From Enterococcus pseudoavium NBRC 100491 (GTDB lineage Bacteria; Bacillota; Bacilli; Lactobacillales; Enterococcaceae), in assembly GCF_001544295.1 (NCBI RefSeq), contig NZ_BCQF01000009.1:30379-94378 (forward strand): DNA of 64,000 nt, in the 5' to 3' direction. How positions within the stretch are numbered: the stretch's first letter is position 1; each line of letters starts with the position of its first letter. A program made the position numbers and the translations under genes. Positions 44,867 to 54,870 of the stretch are shown here, piece after piece. The notes beneath the pieces are model-generated. The model worked only from the letters and a program-made list of their open reading frames with translations. It had not been told where the DNA came from and did not search any database.

Positions 44867-45996
44867 TAGATTTTACCCCCCTCTTGCTTTTCGTCATTTG
44901 GCGCACTCTCTACTTCTTGAACGACATCAACTTCTTTTTTTCCGCCCATTATTTTAGCTAAACCAACACGAACAATGTAGTTGATTGCTACAAAGAAGAT
45001 AATTAGCGGAATAACACTATTGGCTAATTCACTAGGAATCCCTGAAAACTGCATCCCTTGTCCGCCAAGTTTTAAAATACTGAATAACAATGCGGATAAC
45101 AATATTCCAATTGAGCCGCCATTTCCTAACAGTGAAACAGCCATCCCGTCAAATCCAATACTTAGTGACGTTCCTTGAACAAAGTAATTCATAAATGTCC
45201 CTAGTCCATAAACGACACCTCCTAGACCTGATAATGCACCTGAGATTACCATTGAGATTACAATCGTCCGTTTACTACTCATTCCGGCATACTCCGACGC
45301 AAAGGGATTCATCCCCACAGAACGAATTTCAAAACCTAGCGTTGTCCGTTTCATTAAGAACCAAACAACTACTAAGAAAACTAACGCTAAAATAAAACCC
45401 ATATTCACCCGTGAGCCACCGAAGAGATTCGTTAACCACGGTTCTCGTAAGGAGGCATTCAGACCTACCGCTTTGGTCACCCCTTTGTTGGACATCAAGT
45501 CTGGCGACATTACGTGATTCACAATATGATTGGCTACATATAAGATGACATAGTTCATCATGATCGTAACGATAACCTCACTAGTTCCAAAGAACGCTCG
45601 TAAAACACCCGGAATCGCTGCTGCTAAAGCACCCGCCAATGCACCTACAATAATTGCTAATGGTACGACTACGAATTTCGGTGCATCTGGCATGCTTAAC
45701 GCCAACCAGATACTGGCTACCCAGCCACATAGCGCTTGACCTGAAAGCCCTACGTTAAAGAAACCTGCCGAGTTAGCCACGGAAAAGCCTAAAGCCGTGA
45801 AGATTAATGGACCGGCCCCCACCAAGATTTCTCCGACAGACATCTTACTTTGGAAAGCCGAACTGAACATTGCGTTATACCCTTCAATCGGGTTAAAACC
45901 AAATACAGCCATCAAAATGGCCCCAAGAATAAAACCAAAAATTACCGAAATGATCGGTACTAAAATATTTCTAATCCGCTCTGAGCGATCATTCAT
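44866..45996 (-). CDS. Nucleoside ABC transporter permease (NupB-like)
   Basis: 376 residues; N-terminal membrane segment (ILVPIISVIFGFILGAILMAVF) and further segments with FSVANSAGFFNVGLSGQALCGWVAS and KRTTLGFEIRSVGMNPFASEYAGM (coupling helix). Charged C-terminal tail. The ATG at 45996 overlaps the ATPase stop by 8 bases; a GTG three codons earlier has no better ribosome binding site. It pairs with the second permease as a heterodimeric channel. Confidence 0.9.
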   Translation of the reverse strand: MNDRSERIRNILVPIISVIFGFILGAILMAVFGFNPIEGYNAMFSSAFQSKMSVGEILVGAGPLIFTALGFSVANSAGFFNVGLSGQALCGWVASIWLALSMPDAPKFVVVPLAIIVGALAGALAAAIPGVLRAFFGTSEVIVTIMMNYVILYVANHIVNHVMSPDLMSNKGVTKAVGLNASLREPWLTNLFGGSRVNMGFILALVFLVVVWFLMKRTTLGFEIRSVGMNPFASEYAGMSSKRTIVISMVISGALSGLGGVVYGLGTFMNYFVQGTSLSIGFDGMAVSLLGNGGSIGILLSALLFSILKLGGQGMQFSGIPSELANSVIPLIIFFVAINYIVRVGLAKIMGGKKEVDVVQEVESAPNDEKQEGGKI

Positions 45997-47551
45997 TTGT
46001 CTCACCAGCCTTTGCTAATTCTGCCCGTGCCTCTTCTAAACTATACCCAGCCATCAATAAACCAAGTTCGTTTTCAGAAGTCTCTTTCGGATCCACGATC
46101 CCTACGATTTCGCCCGCGTGAATAACTGCGATACGATCTGAGACATTCAAAATTTCATCTAACTCAAAACTTACCAGTAACACACCTTTTTGCTTATCAC
46201 GTTGTTCCACGAGACGTTTGTGAATGTATTCAATCGCGCCCACGTCGAGTCCTCGTGTTGGTTGTGACACGATTAATAAATCTGGATCTCGATCGACTTC
46301 TCGAGCAATGATTGCTTTTTGTTGATTCCCCCCAGAAAGTGACGCAGCCGGCGCTTTTTCACTCGTCGTCCGCACATCGTATTCTTCAATCAAGCGTTTG
46401 GCATACCGATCAATCTCACCAAAATTCAAGATGCCATTTTTACTGAAAGGAGGATGATAATAAGACTGCAACGCAATATTCTCTGACAATGGAAGTGGCA
46501 AGATCAGTCCATACTTATGCCGATCTTCCGGCACATGACCAACTCCGCTTTCAGTAATCTGACGCGGCGCTTTTCCAGTCATATCTTCACCATTGATCAT
46601 CACAGTTCCACTTTCAACTTTTCGTAACCCTGTTAGAGCTTGAATCAGTTCTGTTTGACCATTTCCATCAATCCCAGCAATCCCAACAACTTCTCCGCGA
46701 TGGACGTCTAAAGATAGATTCTTGACCGCTTCCAAGCCACGACTTTCTTTCACAACTAAGTTTTTAATCGAAAGAACGGTTTCTCCTGGTGTCGCTGGAA
46801 CTTTATCCGTTTTGAATGAAACAGAACGTCCCACCATCATATCGGCTAACTGTTGTGAGCTGACATCTTTCAAATCTACCGTTCCAATATATTGACCACG
46901 ACGGATAACGGAACAACGATCTGCCACTTTTTTGATTTCATCCAATTTATGGGTGATCAAAATAATCGATTTACCTTCACGAATCAATCCTTCCATAATA
47001 CTGATTAATTCATCGATTTCTTGTGGGGTCAAAACCGCTGTTGGTTCGTCAAAAATCAGGACATTAGCCCCACGATACAACGTCTTTAGGATTTCTACCC
47101 GTTGTTGCATTCCGACTGAGATGTCTCGGATGTACGCATCGGGATCAACTTTTAAGCCATATTCTTCGGAAAGTCGAATAATTTCAGCTTTAGCTTTCTT
47201 CTGATCCAGTATGCCTCCTTTATTGGGCTCACTGCCTAAAATAATATTTTCCGTAACGGTAAAGGCATCTACTAACATGAAATGCTGATGGACCATTCCG
47301 ATTCCTAATTGATTGGCTTTAGTTGGACTTGAGATATCAACCTTTTGCCCATCCAGTAAAATATCGCCAGAAGTTGGCTGCAATAACCCAGACAAAACAT
47401 TCATCAGTGTCGATTTACCGGCGCCATTTTCTCCCAAAAGGGCATGGATTTCGCCTTTACGTATTTGTAAATTGATGTTGTCATTTGCTTTAAACGTGCC
47501 AAATTGCTTGGTGATATTGCGCATCTCAATGACATTTTGTTCTTCTGCCAC
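45989..47551 (-). CDS. Nucleoside ABC transporter ATPase, two-domain (NupA-like)
   Basis: 520 residues with two fused ABC domains, as in RbsA/MglA and the NupA/YufO group. First domain: Walker A GENGAGKST, signature ISVGMQQRVEIL, Walker B VLIFDEPTAVL. Second domain: GIDGNGQTEL (degenerate Walker A), LSGGNQQKAIIAREV, LLIVSQPTRGLD. The second-site Walker A lacks the Lys, common in this family. GTG start with a weak ribosome binding site (AGGATG 10 bases upstream). Energises uptake of nucleosides. Confidence 0.93.
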   Translation of the reverse strand: MAEEQNVIEMRNITKQFGTFKANDNINLQIRKGEIHALLGENGAGKSTLMNVLSGLLQPTSGDILLDGQKVDISSPTKANQLGIGMVHQHFMLVDAFTVTENIILGSEPNKGGILDQKKAKAEIIRLSEEYGLKVDPDAYIRDISVGMQQRVEILKTLYRGANVLIFDEPTAVLTPQEIDELISIMEGLIREGKSIILITHKLDEIKKVADRCSVIRRGQYIGTVDLKDVSSQQLADMMVGRSVSFKTDKVPATPGETVLSIKNLVVKESRGLEAVKNLSLDVHRGEVVGIAGIDGNGQTELIQALTGLRKVESGTVMINGEDMTGKAPRQITESGVGHVPEDRHKYGLILPLPLSENIALQSYYHPPFSKNGILNFGEIDRYAKRLIEEYDVRTTSEKAPAASLSGGNQQKAIIAREVDRDPDLLIVSQPTRGLDVGAIEYIHKRLVEQRDKQKGVLLVSFELDEILNVSDRIAVIHAGEIVGIVDPKETSENELGLLMAGYSLEEARAELAKAGETNE

Positions 47552-47679
47552 TTTCTTTTCACATCCTATCGCTTTTTAAACCTGACAAAAACACTGCAAC
47601 GCTAAGGGCGTTCTTCCCTTAGACAAATCCAGCACTAGCCGTAACTTGTCTAAAAAAAGAAAGCTTTTTTTAAAAGAGA

Positions 47680-47709
47680 ACCATAACCTCTAGTACAAGA
47701 GGTTATGGT
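47680..47709 (-). terminator. Attenuator hairpin between the BMP gene and the ABC genes
   Basis: Perfect 12-bp stem ACCATAACCTCT / AGAGGTTATGGT with a 6-base loop, followed by TCTCTTTT. Its place after the binding-protein gene suggests partial termination or 3'-end stabilisation, so that the lipoprotein is made in excess of the membrane parts. Confidence 0.7.
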
Positions 47710-47717
47710 CACCCGAA

Positions 47718-48812
47718 TTATTTTTCAGGAGTTTCAGGAACTTTGATGTCGCCGTTAGAAACTTTATCTTTTGCTTCTTTAACAGCTGCTTTAGCATCAT
47801 CAGATAAGAAACCGTCAGTTAGAGAAACACCGCCATCTTTCAAACCATATGACAAGTGTTCGCCACCAGGGAATTTATCTTCTAACGCACGAGTAGAGAT
47901 ATCTTGAACCGCTGCGCCTACACCTTTAAGTGTTGAAGTTAAACAGAAGTTGCTTTCTTTACCGTCTTTAGATGTGTATTTACCTTCTTTTTGTTGGTCG
48001 CTATCGACACCGATAACCCAAACTTTATCAGCTTCATTTGCTTTTTCATTACGCGCTTTAGCTTCTGAGAAGACCCCTTGACCAGTACCGCCTGAAGCAT
48101 GATAAATGATATCCGCTCCGCTATTGTACATGTTCGCAGCTAAAGCTTTCCCTTTGGCAGGATCACCAAATGAAGCAGCATATTGAACGTCAATCGAAAT
48201 TTCTTTGTCTAATTTTTTAGCAGTATCTTCCACGCCTTTAACAAAACCAGCTTCAAAACGGTCAATTACGGCACCTTCTTCACCACCAACAAAACCTAAT
48301 TTGTTAGATTTAGTCGTTTCAGCCGCTGCTACACCTGCTAAGTAAGCTGCTTCTTGGTCTTTAAAGGTTGCTGAAGCAACGTTGTCTTTGTCTTCAATGA
48401 CTGAGTCGATGATAACAAAGTTTGTATCAGTATTTTGGTCCGCTGCAGCTGAGATTGGGTCAGCTAGCAAATAACCAATCCCGAAGACTGTCTTAAATCC
48501 GTTAGTAACAGCTTGTGAGATATTTTGTTCGTATTCTGAAGCATCGTTTGATTGGATATAGTTGTAACCACCAGTACCTTTTTTGATATCGTGATCTTTC
48601 CCCCATGCTTGAAGACCTTCCCAAGCACTTTGGTTGAATGAACGGTCGTCCACTCCACCGATATCTGTTACGATTGCTACGCTGTGTTTTGCATCTTCTT
48701 TAGCCGCTCCGCCTGAAGAATCAGTTGAACCGCTGCCTCCGCCGCAAGCTCCTAAGGCTAGCAATGCTGCCATCGCCACGGTACCTAGGCCAAATAATTT
48801 TGCTTTTTTCAT
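47718..48812 (-). CDS. BMP-family nucleoside-binding lipoprotein
   Basis: Substrate-binding protein of the importer, 364 residues. Lipoprotein signal KKAKLFGLGTVAMAALLALGAC with lipobox LGAC, then a GGGSGSTDSSG linker and the BMP/TmpC/PnrA domain starting HSVAIVTDIGGVDDRSFNQSAWEGL; IGVDSDQ is the sugar-contact region. Start at 48812 fits the signal peptide; the frame extends upstream into cdd without support. Homologues bind purine and pyrimidine nucleosides. Confidence 0.94.
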   Translation of the reverse strand: MKKAKLFGLGTVAMAALLALGACGGGSGSTDSSGGAAKEDAKHSVAIVTDIGGVDDRSFNQSAWEGLQAWGKDHDIKKGTGGYNYIQSNDASEYEQNISQAVTNGFKTVFGIGYLLADPISAAADQNTDTNFVIIDSVIEDKDNVASATFKDQEAAYLAGVAAAETTKSNKLGFVGGEEGAVIDRFEAGFVKGVEDTAKKLDKEISIDVQYAASFGDPAKGKALAANMYNSGADIIYHASGGTGQGVFSEAKARNEKANEADKVWVIGVDSDQQKEGKYTSKDGKESNFCLTSTLKGVGAAVQDISTRALEDKFPGGEHLSYGLKDGGVSLTDGFLSDDAKAAVKEAKDKVSNGDIKVPETPEK

Positions 48813-48873
48813 TTCTGTAAAGCCCCCTAAATATGGTTTTTTTTCAACAGTCCTGCGACTGAATGAACATGGT

Positions 48874-49266
48874 TTATAAATCTTTATCAGTGAAGGTATA
48901 TGGCAGTAAGCCGCCAACGGTCATTTCTTTAATTACTCCGTTGTCACCAACTAAGGTTACTGGCATCGCCGGGTCACAAAACTCAGCCATCACTTGACGG
49001 CAAGCCCCGCATGGTGAGATTGGTTCCGGTGTGTGTCCTGCGATGACTAAATGACTAAAATCTTTTTCACCTTCTGAAACAGCTTTGAAAAAGGCCGTAC
49101 GTTCTGCACAATTGGACAAACCATACGAAGCATTTTCAATGTTGAGCCCTTGATAGGTTTTTCCATCTTTTGTCACGAGACACGCGCCGACGGGAAAGTG
49201 AGAATATGGAACATACGCTTTATCTAATGCGTCGATCGCGATGTCAATCCATTCTTGTTTATCCAA
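48874..49266 (-). CDS. cdd: Cytidine deaminase
   Basis: Converts (deoxy)cytidine to (deoxy)uridine. Zinc and active-site motifs NCAERTAFF and PCGACRQVMAE; PYSHFPVGACLV is the substrate loop. 130 residues, homotetramer class. The start codon is TTG with AGGAGG 8 bases upstream. It lies 12 bases after deoC and feeds uridine to Pdp. Confidence 0.95.
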   Translation of the reverse strand: MDKQEWIDIAIDALDKAYVPYSHFPVGACLVTKDGKTYQGLNIENASYGLSNCAERTAFFKAVSEGEKDFSHLVIAGHTPEPISPCGACRQVMAEFCDPAMPVTLVGDNGVIKEMTVGGLLPYTFTDKDL

Positions 49267-49278
49267 TTATAATTCCTC

Positions 49279-49941
49279 CTAGTAGCCTGTACCAGAAAGG
49301 CCATTCATAATGGCAACTCCTGAACTAGCACCTAAACGAGTCGCGCCAGCTTCGATCATCGCTGCGGCTTCTTTAGCATTGTGGATCCCACCAGAAGCTT
49401 TGACACCCATTTCAGGTCCAACTGTTTGACGCATCAAGCGAACATCTTCAACGGTTGCTCCACCTGTTGAAAAACCAGTTGATGTTTTAACGAAGTCTGC
49501 TCCGGCTGCTTTGGCAAGCTCGCAGGCACGAACTTTTTCTTCATTCGTTAACAACGCCGTTTCAATGATTACTTTTACAAGTGCTTTATCTTTTGCGGCT
49601 GCTACGACTGCTTCGATATCTTTTTGAACTTTTTCATTATCGCCATCTTTCAGTGCGGCAATATTGATCACCATATCAACCTCATCTGCGCCATTTTGGA
49701 TTGCATTGGCAGCTTCAAAAGCTTTTGTTTCAGTCGTGTTTGCTCCTAACGGAAAACCAATTACGGTACAAACTGCAACAGGTTCACCTTGTAATTCTTT
49801 AGCTGCAAGTGCCACCCAAGTAGGATTGATACAAACAGAGTAAAAGCGATACTTTTTAGCTTCCTCAATGATTTTCATCACATCTGCGCTTGTCGCATCT
49901 GCTTTTAAAATTGTGTGGTCGATCATACGATTGATTTCCAT
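49279..49941 (-). CDS. deoC: Deoxyribose-phosphate aldolase
   Basis: Cleaves 2-deoxyribose-5-phosphate to glyceraldehyde-3-phosphate and acetaldehyde. [12 protein letters not shown] opening, the Schiff-base Lys in [15 protein letters not shown], and [13 protein letters not shown] are present. 220 residues. GTGAGG lies about 9 bases before the ATG. Second gene of the nucleoside operon. Confidence 0.97.
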   Translation of the reverse strand: MEINRMIDHTILKADATSADVMKIIEEAKKYRFYSVCINPTWVALAAKELQGEPVAVCTVIGFPLGANTTETKAFEAANAIQNGADEVDMVINIAALKDGDNEKVQKDIEAVVAAAKDKALVKVIIETALLTNEEKVRACELAKAAGADFVKTSTGFSTGGATVEDVRLMRQTVGPEMGVKASGGIHNAKEAAAMIEAGATRLGASSGVAIMNGLSGTGY

Positions 49942-50003
49942 TTTTTAATTCCTCACTTTTTTCATTATAATATATTTTTAATTGATACAAAAAAATTAAT
50001 CGC

Positions 50004-51305
50004 TTATTCCGTAATAATATCATGGATCAAAATAGGCTCTTTTACTGTCGTACCGATTGCAATATTTTGATATAACAACTCTTTGACATCGTCAATCTCA
50101 TTTGAGTTTGCATAGATTGTCAACAATGATTCGCCTTCGGTCACTCTGTCCCCAATCTTTTTATGGAGTTTGATACCTACCGCATGGTCGATATCATCTT
50201 CTTTGGTCTTGCGTCCGGCACCTAACAACATCGCTGCAATCCCAATCTCATTGGCCACTAATTTTGTCACGTAGCCAGAAGTTTGAGCCGGCAATTCGAT
50301 TTCGTACTTAGCAGTCAAGATTTTTTCCGTCTGGTCGATCACGGTCACATCGCCACCCTGATCTTTAACCATTTCGCGGAACTTTTCTAGTGCTCGTCCT
50401 GACTCCAATGCTTCTTTCAACAACGTGCGAGCTTCTTCCAATGTTTCTGACTTACCAGCTAAGACAACCATTTGACTACCTAAAACATAACACATCTCAG
50501 TTAGGTCTTCCGGTCCGTGGCCTTTTAGCGTATCCATCGCTTCAACGATTTCCAAACTATTACCGATTGCTTCACCTAATGGTTCAGACATATCTGAAAT
50601 AACCGCCATGGTTTGACGACCGGCAAGCTTCCCGATGCGAACCATCGTTTTCGCTAAACGTTTAGCATCCTCAATATCTTTCATGAAGGCGCCGTCTCCC
50701 GTCGTTACATCTAGTACGATCGCATCGGCTCCAGCTGCAATTTTTTTACTCATAATCGAGCTAGCAATCAACGGAATTGAATCAACGGTCGCAGTCACGT
50801 CCCGCAAAGCATAAAGTTTTTTATCAGCCGGTGCCAAATTCCCTGACTGACCGATCACCGCCACCTTACTTTTATTTACGATATCAATAAATTCTTGATC
50901 CGATAATTCGATTTTAAAACCGGGAATCGATTCAAATTTATCTAAAGTACCACCGGTAAACCCTAGTCCCCGTCCTGACATTTTTGCTACTGGCACACCA
51001 ACGCTTGCAACTAAGGGTGCTAAAACTAGTGTTGTTGTATCACCAACGCCACCGGTCGAATGCTTATCCACCTTAATACCCTCGATAGAAGATAAGTCAA
51101 TGATTTCGCCAGAATTGGCCATCGCTAAAGTTAAGTGAGAAATTTCCTCATCGGTCATGTCCTGATAAAAGATCGCCATCAATAACGCACTCATTTGATA
51201 ATCTGGAATACTACCGTCCGTATATCCTGTAATAATGAAGTCAATTTCTTCTTTTGATAGAATGTTTCCATTCCTTTTTTTCTCTATCAAATCTACCATT
51301 CTCAT
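50004..51305 (-). CDS. pdp: Pyrimidine-nucleoside phosphorylase
   Basis: Phosphorolysis of uridine, deoxyuridine and thymidine. 433 residues; [13 protein letters not shown] start, [16 protein letters not shown] helix, the phosphate/substrate motif [19 protein letters not shown] and [22 protein letters not shown]. The C-terminal biotinyl-like domain is complete. ATG at 51305 has TTGGAGG 7 bases upstream. First structural gene of the locus, preceded by two promoters and probable operators. Confidence 0.96.
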   Translation of the reverse strand: MRMVDLIEKKRNGNILSKEEIDFIITGYTDGSIPDYQMSALLMAIFYQDMTDEEISHLTLAMANSGEIIDLSSIEGIKVDKHSTGGVGDTTTLVLAPLVASVGVPVAKMSGRGLGFTGGTLDKFESIPGFKIELSDQEFIDIVNKSKVAVIGQSGNLAPADKKLYALRDVTATVDSIPLIASSIMSKKIAAGADAIVLDVTTGDGAFMKDIEDAKRLAKTMVRIGKLAGRQTMAVISDMSEPLGEAIGNSLEIVEAMDTLKGHGPEDLTEMCYVLGSQMVVLAGKSETLEEARTLLKEALESGRALEKFREMVKDQGGDVTVIDQTEKILTAKYEIELPAQTSGYVTKLVANEIGIAAMLLGAGRKTKEDDIDHAVGIKLHKKIGDRVTEGESLLTIYANSNEIDDVKELLYQNIAIGTTVKEPILIHDIITE

Positions 51306-51331
51306 AGGTTTTCCTCCAAGCTTCAAAAGAT

Positions 51332-51359
51332 ATTATACATTAAAATGGCGAAAGGTAAA
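51332..51359 (-). promoter_or_regulatory. Proximal pdp promoter (P2)
   Basis: Minus strand TTTACC (51359-51354), 16-base spacer, TATAAT (51337-51332), 27 bases before the pdp ATG. The -35 box is part of a GTTTACC half-site. Confidence 0.7.
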
Positions 51360-51363
51360 CCAC

Positions 51364-51408
51364 TTTAGTAAAACAGTTTACTAACTAGAGAAGCGCTTTC
51401 TGTTAGCG
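51364..51408. promoter_or_regulatory. Operator candidates between the two pdp promoters
   Basis: An inverted repeat TTAGTAAA-ACAG-TTTACTAA (near 51366-51385) and AGAAGCGCTTTCT (51388-51400), which resembles a LacI-family or cre site (centre AAGCGCTT). The first is a good candidate for the adjacent LacI-type regulator or a DeoR-type one; the second for CcpA. Confidence 0.55.
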
Positions 51409-51419
51409 CTACCATCGTT

Positions 51420-51448
51420 ACTATAACGGGTCAATCCGACATTGTCAA
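51420..51448 (-). promoter_or_regulatory. Distal pdp promoter (P1)
   Basis: Minus strand TTGACA (51448-51443), 17-base spacer, TATAGT (51425-51420). The -35 box overlaps the stop codon of the LacI-family gene. Confidence 0.85.
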
Positions 51449-52461
51449 CCCTCACTGATAGATTTCACACTCTCACGAATAATTAATTTGGTTTGGAATA
51501 TTTTATTCGGAATTCGCTGAGAAGGAAAATTGATCGCATCAACCAAAAATTTAGCTGCCGAAAATCCGATCTCGGTACTCGGCTGGAAAACGGTCGTCAA
51601 AGGTGGGACCATATATTGACTGACTTCCAAACCATCAAAACCGACAACTGAAATATCTTCAGGGATTCTTAATCCAGCCTCATAAATTGCTTGATAGCAG
51701 CCAATCGCCATCTCATCGTTCCCGCAAAAAATAGCCGTGATTTGTTTATTTTGCAAGACTTGCTTAGCCGCATGATACCCACCGGCAATCGTGAGCTGGC
51801 CCGAACAAATATAACTTTCATCAAAAGGTAATTGGTATTCAAAAATGACTTGACGATATGCTTTGACCCGTTCGGTCAATTGATAATAGCCTTGACTTTC
51901 TTTCAACATACCGATATGACGATGGCCTTTTTTCACCAACATCCGTAATAAGTCTTGTGCCCCTGCATACTCCTCTACTAATAATTGGCCCCAATCGCGA
52001 TCATTCAATCCCCGGTCGATCAAGACGATCGGATGCTTTCGATAAAAATCACTGCCTAAGGAATGTTCGTCTGTTAAACGATTCGGTGTGGCCAATAAAA
52101 TACCATCAACCGAGCGATGGGAGAGCTCATCCAAATAACGTTTTTCTTGTTCCTCATCATGGCGGGAATTACATAAAATAATCATGTAGCCTAAGGGATT
52201 GAGATAACTTTCCACCCCTTCAATTACTTTTGAGAAAAAGAAGTCCGTCACATCCGGAACAATCATACCAATCGTTTTTGAATGACGATTGATCAAATTC
52301 GCTGCAAAAAAATCGGGTTTATACTGGTATTCTTCAACGATTTCTAAAACTTTTCTACGCGTATGCTCGCTGAAGCGACTCCCTTTATTGTTTAAAATTT
52401 GCGATACCGTTGTCACTGAAACGCCAGCCAATTCAGCGATTTCCTTGATGGTGATCTTCAT
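51445..52461 (-). CDS. LacI-family transcription regulator
   Basis: 338 residues: N-terminal helix-turn-helix IKEIAELAGVSVTTVSQILNN with hinge helix (YQYKPDFFAANL), then a periplasmic-binding-protein-like effector domain (TIGMIVPDVTDFFFSKVIEGVE..., VLIDRG, FCGNDEMAIG, VVGFDG) close to RbsR. Direct position upstream of pdp suggests control of nucleoside or ribose genes. AGAAGGT lies 5 bases before the ATG. Effector unknown; ribose or a nucleoside-derived sugar is plausible. Confidence 0.9.
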   Translation of the reverse strand: MKITIKEIAELAGVSVTTVSQILNNKGSRFSEHTRRKVLEIVEEYQYKPDFFAANLINRHSKTIGMIVPDVTDFFFSKVIEGVESYLNPLGYMIILCNSRHDEEQEKRYLDELSHRSVDGILLATPNRLTDEHSLGSDFYRKHPIVLIDRGLNDRDWGQLLVEEYAGAQDLLRMLVKKGHRHIGMLKESQGYYQLTERVKAYRQVIFEYQLPFDESYICSGQLTIAGGYHAAKQVLQNKQITAIFCGNDEMAIGCYQAIYEAGLRIPEDISVVGFDGLEVSQYMVPPLTTVFQPSTEIGFSAAKFLVDAINFPSQRIPNKIFQTKLIIRESVKSISEG

Positions 52462-52618
52462 GATGGACCTTCTCTCTGTATTTTTTTTAAGTGTAGCAAA
52501 GGATTTTTTAGAAAGAAAGGCTTTTTAACTAAAAGCCTGACTTCTTGCTTACTCTACCAAAAGCAAGTAGCTCGATCACTGTACTGACGTATAAAGTGGA
52601 AACAAACAAAAATTTTAA

Positions 52619-52652
52619 GAAAAAAGCGCAGAAGCATAAACTTCTGCGCCTT
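52619..52652 (-). terminator. Terminator of the sor operon
   Basis: Minus strand GCGCAGAAG / CTTCTGCGC stem with a 6-base loop and T6, just after the sorE stop. Confidence 0.93.
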
Positions 52653-52655
52653 TTC

Positions 52656-53882
52656 TTAAATTTCGGGATAGTTCTTCAATACATAATTCTCAGCAGCTTG
52701 ACTCCAGATACCATCTGTTTCAGCTAAAATTTTTCCTAATTCTGACTCAGTTGAAATATCAGCTAGCTTGGTCAGTTCGGCTTGTTTATGGGTATAAACT
52801 AATTTTTTACCCCCACCAATAGCTGGCTGATTCAAAGTCGTTTCCCCAACTGCATCCAATCCTAAGATATGGGTTACGACATTTGCGACATGAACTTGTT
52901 TGTCTTCGATCAGCTTGACTGCTTTACGCATATCTTCTGTATTTCCCCCGGAAGTTCCAACAAAATGCGTAAAGGAATAATGAACATCGTAGAAATTCAC
53001 TGGAGCTGAGAACGCTTTGTCTTGTGGACCAGCGAAGAAATTCAGACAGCCATCGGGATTTAACATATTCGCAGCATCTGTCACAACCGGCGCAACTGGA
53101 ACCATCACGAAAATATCATCAAAACCACCATCGACGGTTTCTTTTAATAAACTTACTTGATCTGCTACATTTGCAACGTTCACATAAGAAACTTCAATCC
53201 CGTTCTGACTCGGATACAATTTTGCTGCACGAGCTAATTTTTCATCATCCATATCTGTAATGACTAATTTTTTTGGTTTGATTGGACCATGCAACGCATA
53301 ATCAATCGCTAACAAGCCCATTGGCCCCGTGCCACCCATAATCAATAGGTTGCCATCAGCTTTAATCCCCATCTTATGCTCATAAGAGCCTTCTTTTAAG
53401 TGGTAATTTGCTTCAAAGGCACCAATCACACATGATAAAGGTTCAATCAAAGAGCCTTCGAAATAAGTATCGCCTTTATATGGAATCAAACAATCTTGAT
53501 TCATGACGTCTTCTGAAATGACGATGTACGTTGCGTCACCGCCGGTATAAGGGTAAGAATAACCTGGACAATCCGGACGATCCGGTAGCTGTAGATTTGC
53601 TTGTAAAACGTAACGTTCGCCCTTTTTATATTTATGGGCCCATTTCCCGCCTACTTCTAAAATCTCACCACAAAATTCATGTCCCACGATGATCGGATTT
53701 TCTGCTAAATTATCTGGCGCTTTTTTGTGATCAGCCCCTTGATTTGCCAACTTCCATGTCGACATACAAATACTGTCGGTAATCACTGATGCTAAAATTT
53801 CATTTTCTTTGATTTCTGGTAATTCAAATTCCTCCAACCGCAAGTCTTTCTTACCGTATAATCGTACTGCCTTCGTTTTCAT
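52656..53882 (-). CDS. sorE: L-sorbose-1-phosphate reductase
   Basis: Reduces L-sorbose-1-phosphate to D-glucitol-6-phosphate. 408 residues, MDR fold; MKTKAVRLYGKKDLRLEEFELPEIKENEIL start, zinc region SICMSTWK and GHEFCGEILEVG, Rossmann motif MGGTGPMGLLAIDYAL. The sequence and its position at the end of a sorbose PTS operon agree. 111 bases separate it from the EIID gene upstream. Confidence 0.92.
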   Translation of the reverse strand: MKTKAVRLYGKKDLRLEEFELPEIKENEILASVITDSICMSTWKLANQGADHKKAPDNLAENPIIVGHEFCGEILEVGGKWAHKYKKGERYVLQANLQLPDRPDCPGYSYPYTGGDATYIVISEDVMNQDCLIPYKGDTYFEGSLIEPLSCVIGAFEANYHLKEGSYEHKMGIKADGNLLIMGGTGPMGLLAIDYALHGPIKPKKLVITDMDDEKLARAAKLYPSQNGIEVSYVNVANVADQVSLLKETVDGGFDDIFVMVPVAPVVTDAANMLNPDGCLNFFAGPQDKAFSAPVNFYDVHYSFTHFVGTSGGNTEDMRKAVKLIEDKQVHVANVVTHILGLDAVGETTLNQPAIGGGKKLVYTHKQAELTKLADISTESELGKILAETDGIWSQAAENYVLKNYPEI

Positions 53883-53993
53883 TACTGCTCCTCCTAGTTC
53901 ATTTCCTCTAACAAAATTCGTTTATTTTAACCTGATAAACAAGTTTTACTCTTTGCTTAAAAAGCTGGTAATCAGACTTGTCTACTATGATGG

Positions 53994-54857
53994 CTATGCC
54001 AAAATGCCTAACCAATAACCAAGAATACCCACTCCAAATAGGACAAAGATCAAAACAATCGGACTAACTTTTTTCTTCAATAAATACATCATCAAAAGGG
54101 TTAATCCTAGTGCTGGCAATCCCGGTACTAGATCATCTAAAACATTTTGGACAGTTGTAATGACCATTTTTCCATCTGCTCCCGGAGTTTTTGATACAAC
54201 TAGTGGGATATTGATTGTTGTCCATTTAGTTACCAAGACACCCATAATGAATAGACCTAAAATCGTTGCTCCTTCAGTCAATTTCTGTAATAAATTACCT
54301 GATAGATCTTTAACGATGTCCATTCCTTTACTAAATCCATAGGTCAAGCCAAACCATTTCATCGCTAAACGGATCGCATTAAACGCTACGAAGAATAGAA
54401 GTGGTCCCATCACGTTGCCTGACAAAGCTAAAGACGCTCCTAATGCGGCAGTGATTGGTCGTAAAGTTCCCCAAACTAAAGGATCCCCAACACCTGCTAA
54501 CGGGCCCATCAAACCAACTTTTAAACTGTTAATTGTTCCATCATCAATATCTGCACCACTTGCTCGTGCCTCTTCCATCGCCATTGTTACGCCGATTACC
54601 GGACCACAAACAGCTGGTGTGGTGTTAAAGAACGTCAGGTGGCGCTTCAACGCCTCGGATTGTTCTTCTTTTGTTTTGTAAACGCGGCGAATCGTTGGAA
54701 TCATATCCACACAAAATGCCAACGCATGAATCCGCTCAAAGTTAAAGGATGCTTGTTGGAAATTTGAAAAGACAAAAGTCGTCATTAAATCCTTTTTAGT
54801 CAACTGAGATTGTGCATATATATCTTTTTTACTTTTAGTCGTTGAAGTATTTTCCAT
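53994..54857 (-). CDS. sorM: PTS sorbose transporter subunit IID
   Basis: Membrane subunit IID of the mannose/sorbose PTS family, 287 residues. LTKKDLMTTFVFSNFQQASFNFERIHALAFCVDMIP and GPLAGVGDPLVWGTLRP are the IID signatures; hydrophobic segments lie in the second half. Together with SorA it forms the sugar channel. 13 bases after sorA in the same direction. Confidence 0.93.
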   Translation of the reverse strand: MENTSTTKSKKDIYAQSQLTKKDLMTTFVFSNFQQASFNFERIHALAFCVDMIPTIRRVYKTKEEQSEALKRHLTFFNTTPAVCGPVIGVTMAMEEARASGADIDDGTINSLKVGLMGPLAGVGDPLVWGTLRPITAALGASLALSGNVMGPLLFFVAFNAIRLAMKWFGLTYGFSKGMDIVKDLSGNLLQKLTEGATILGLFIMGVLVTKWTTINIPLVVSKTPGADGKMVITTVQNVLDDLVPGLPALGLTLLMMYLLKKKVSPIVLIFVLFGVGILGYWLGILA

Positions 54858-54870
54858 TTAAGATATCCTC

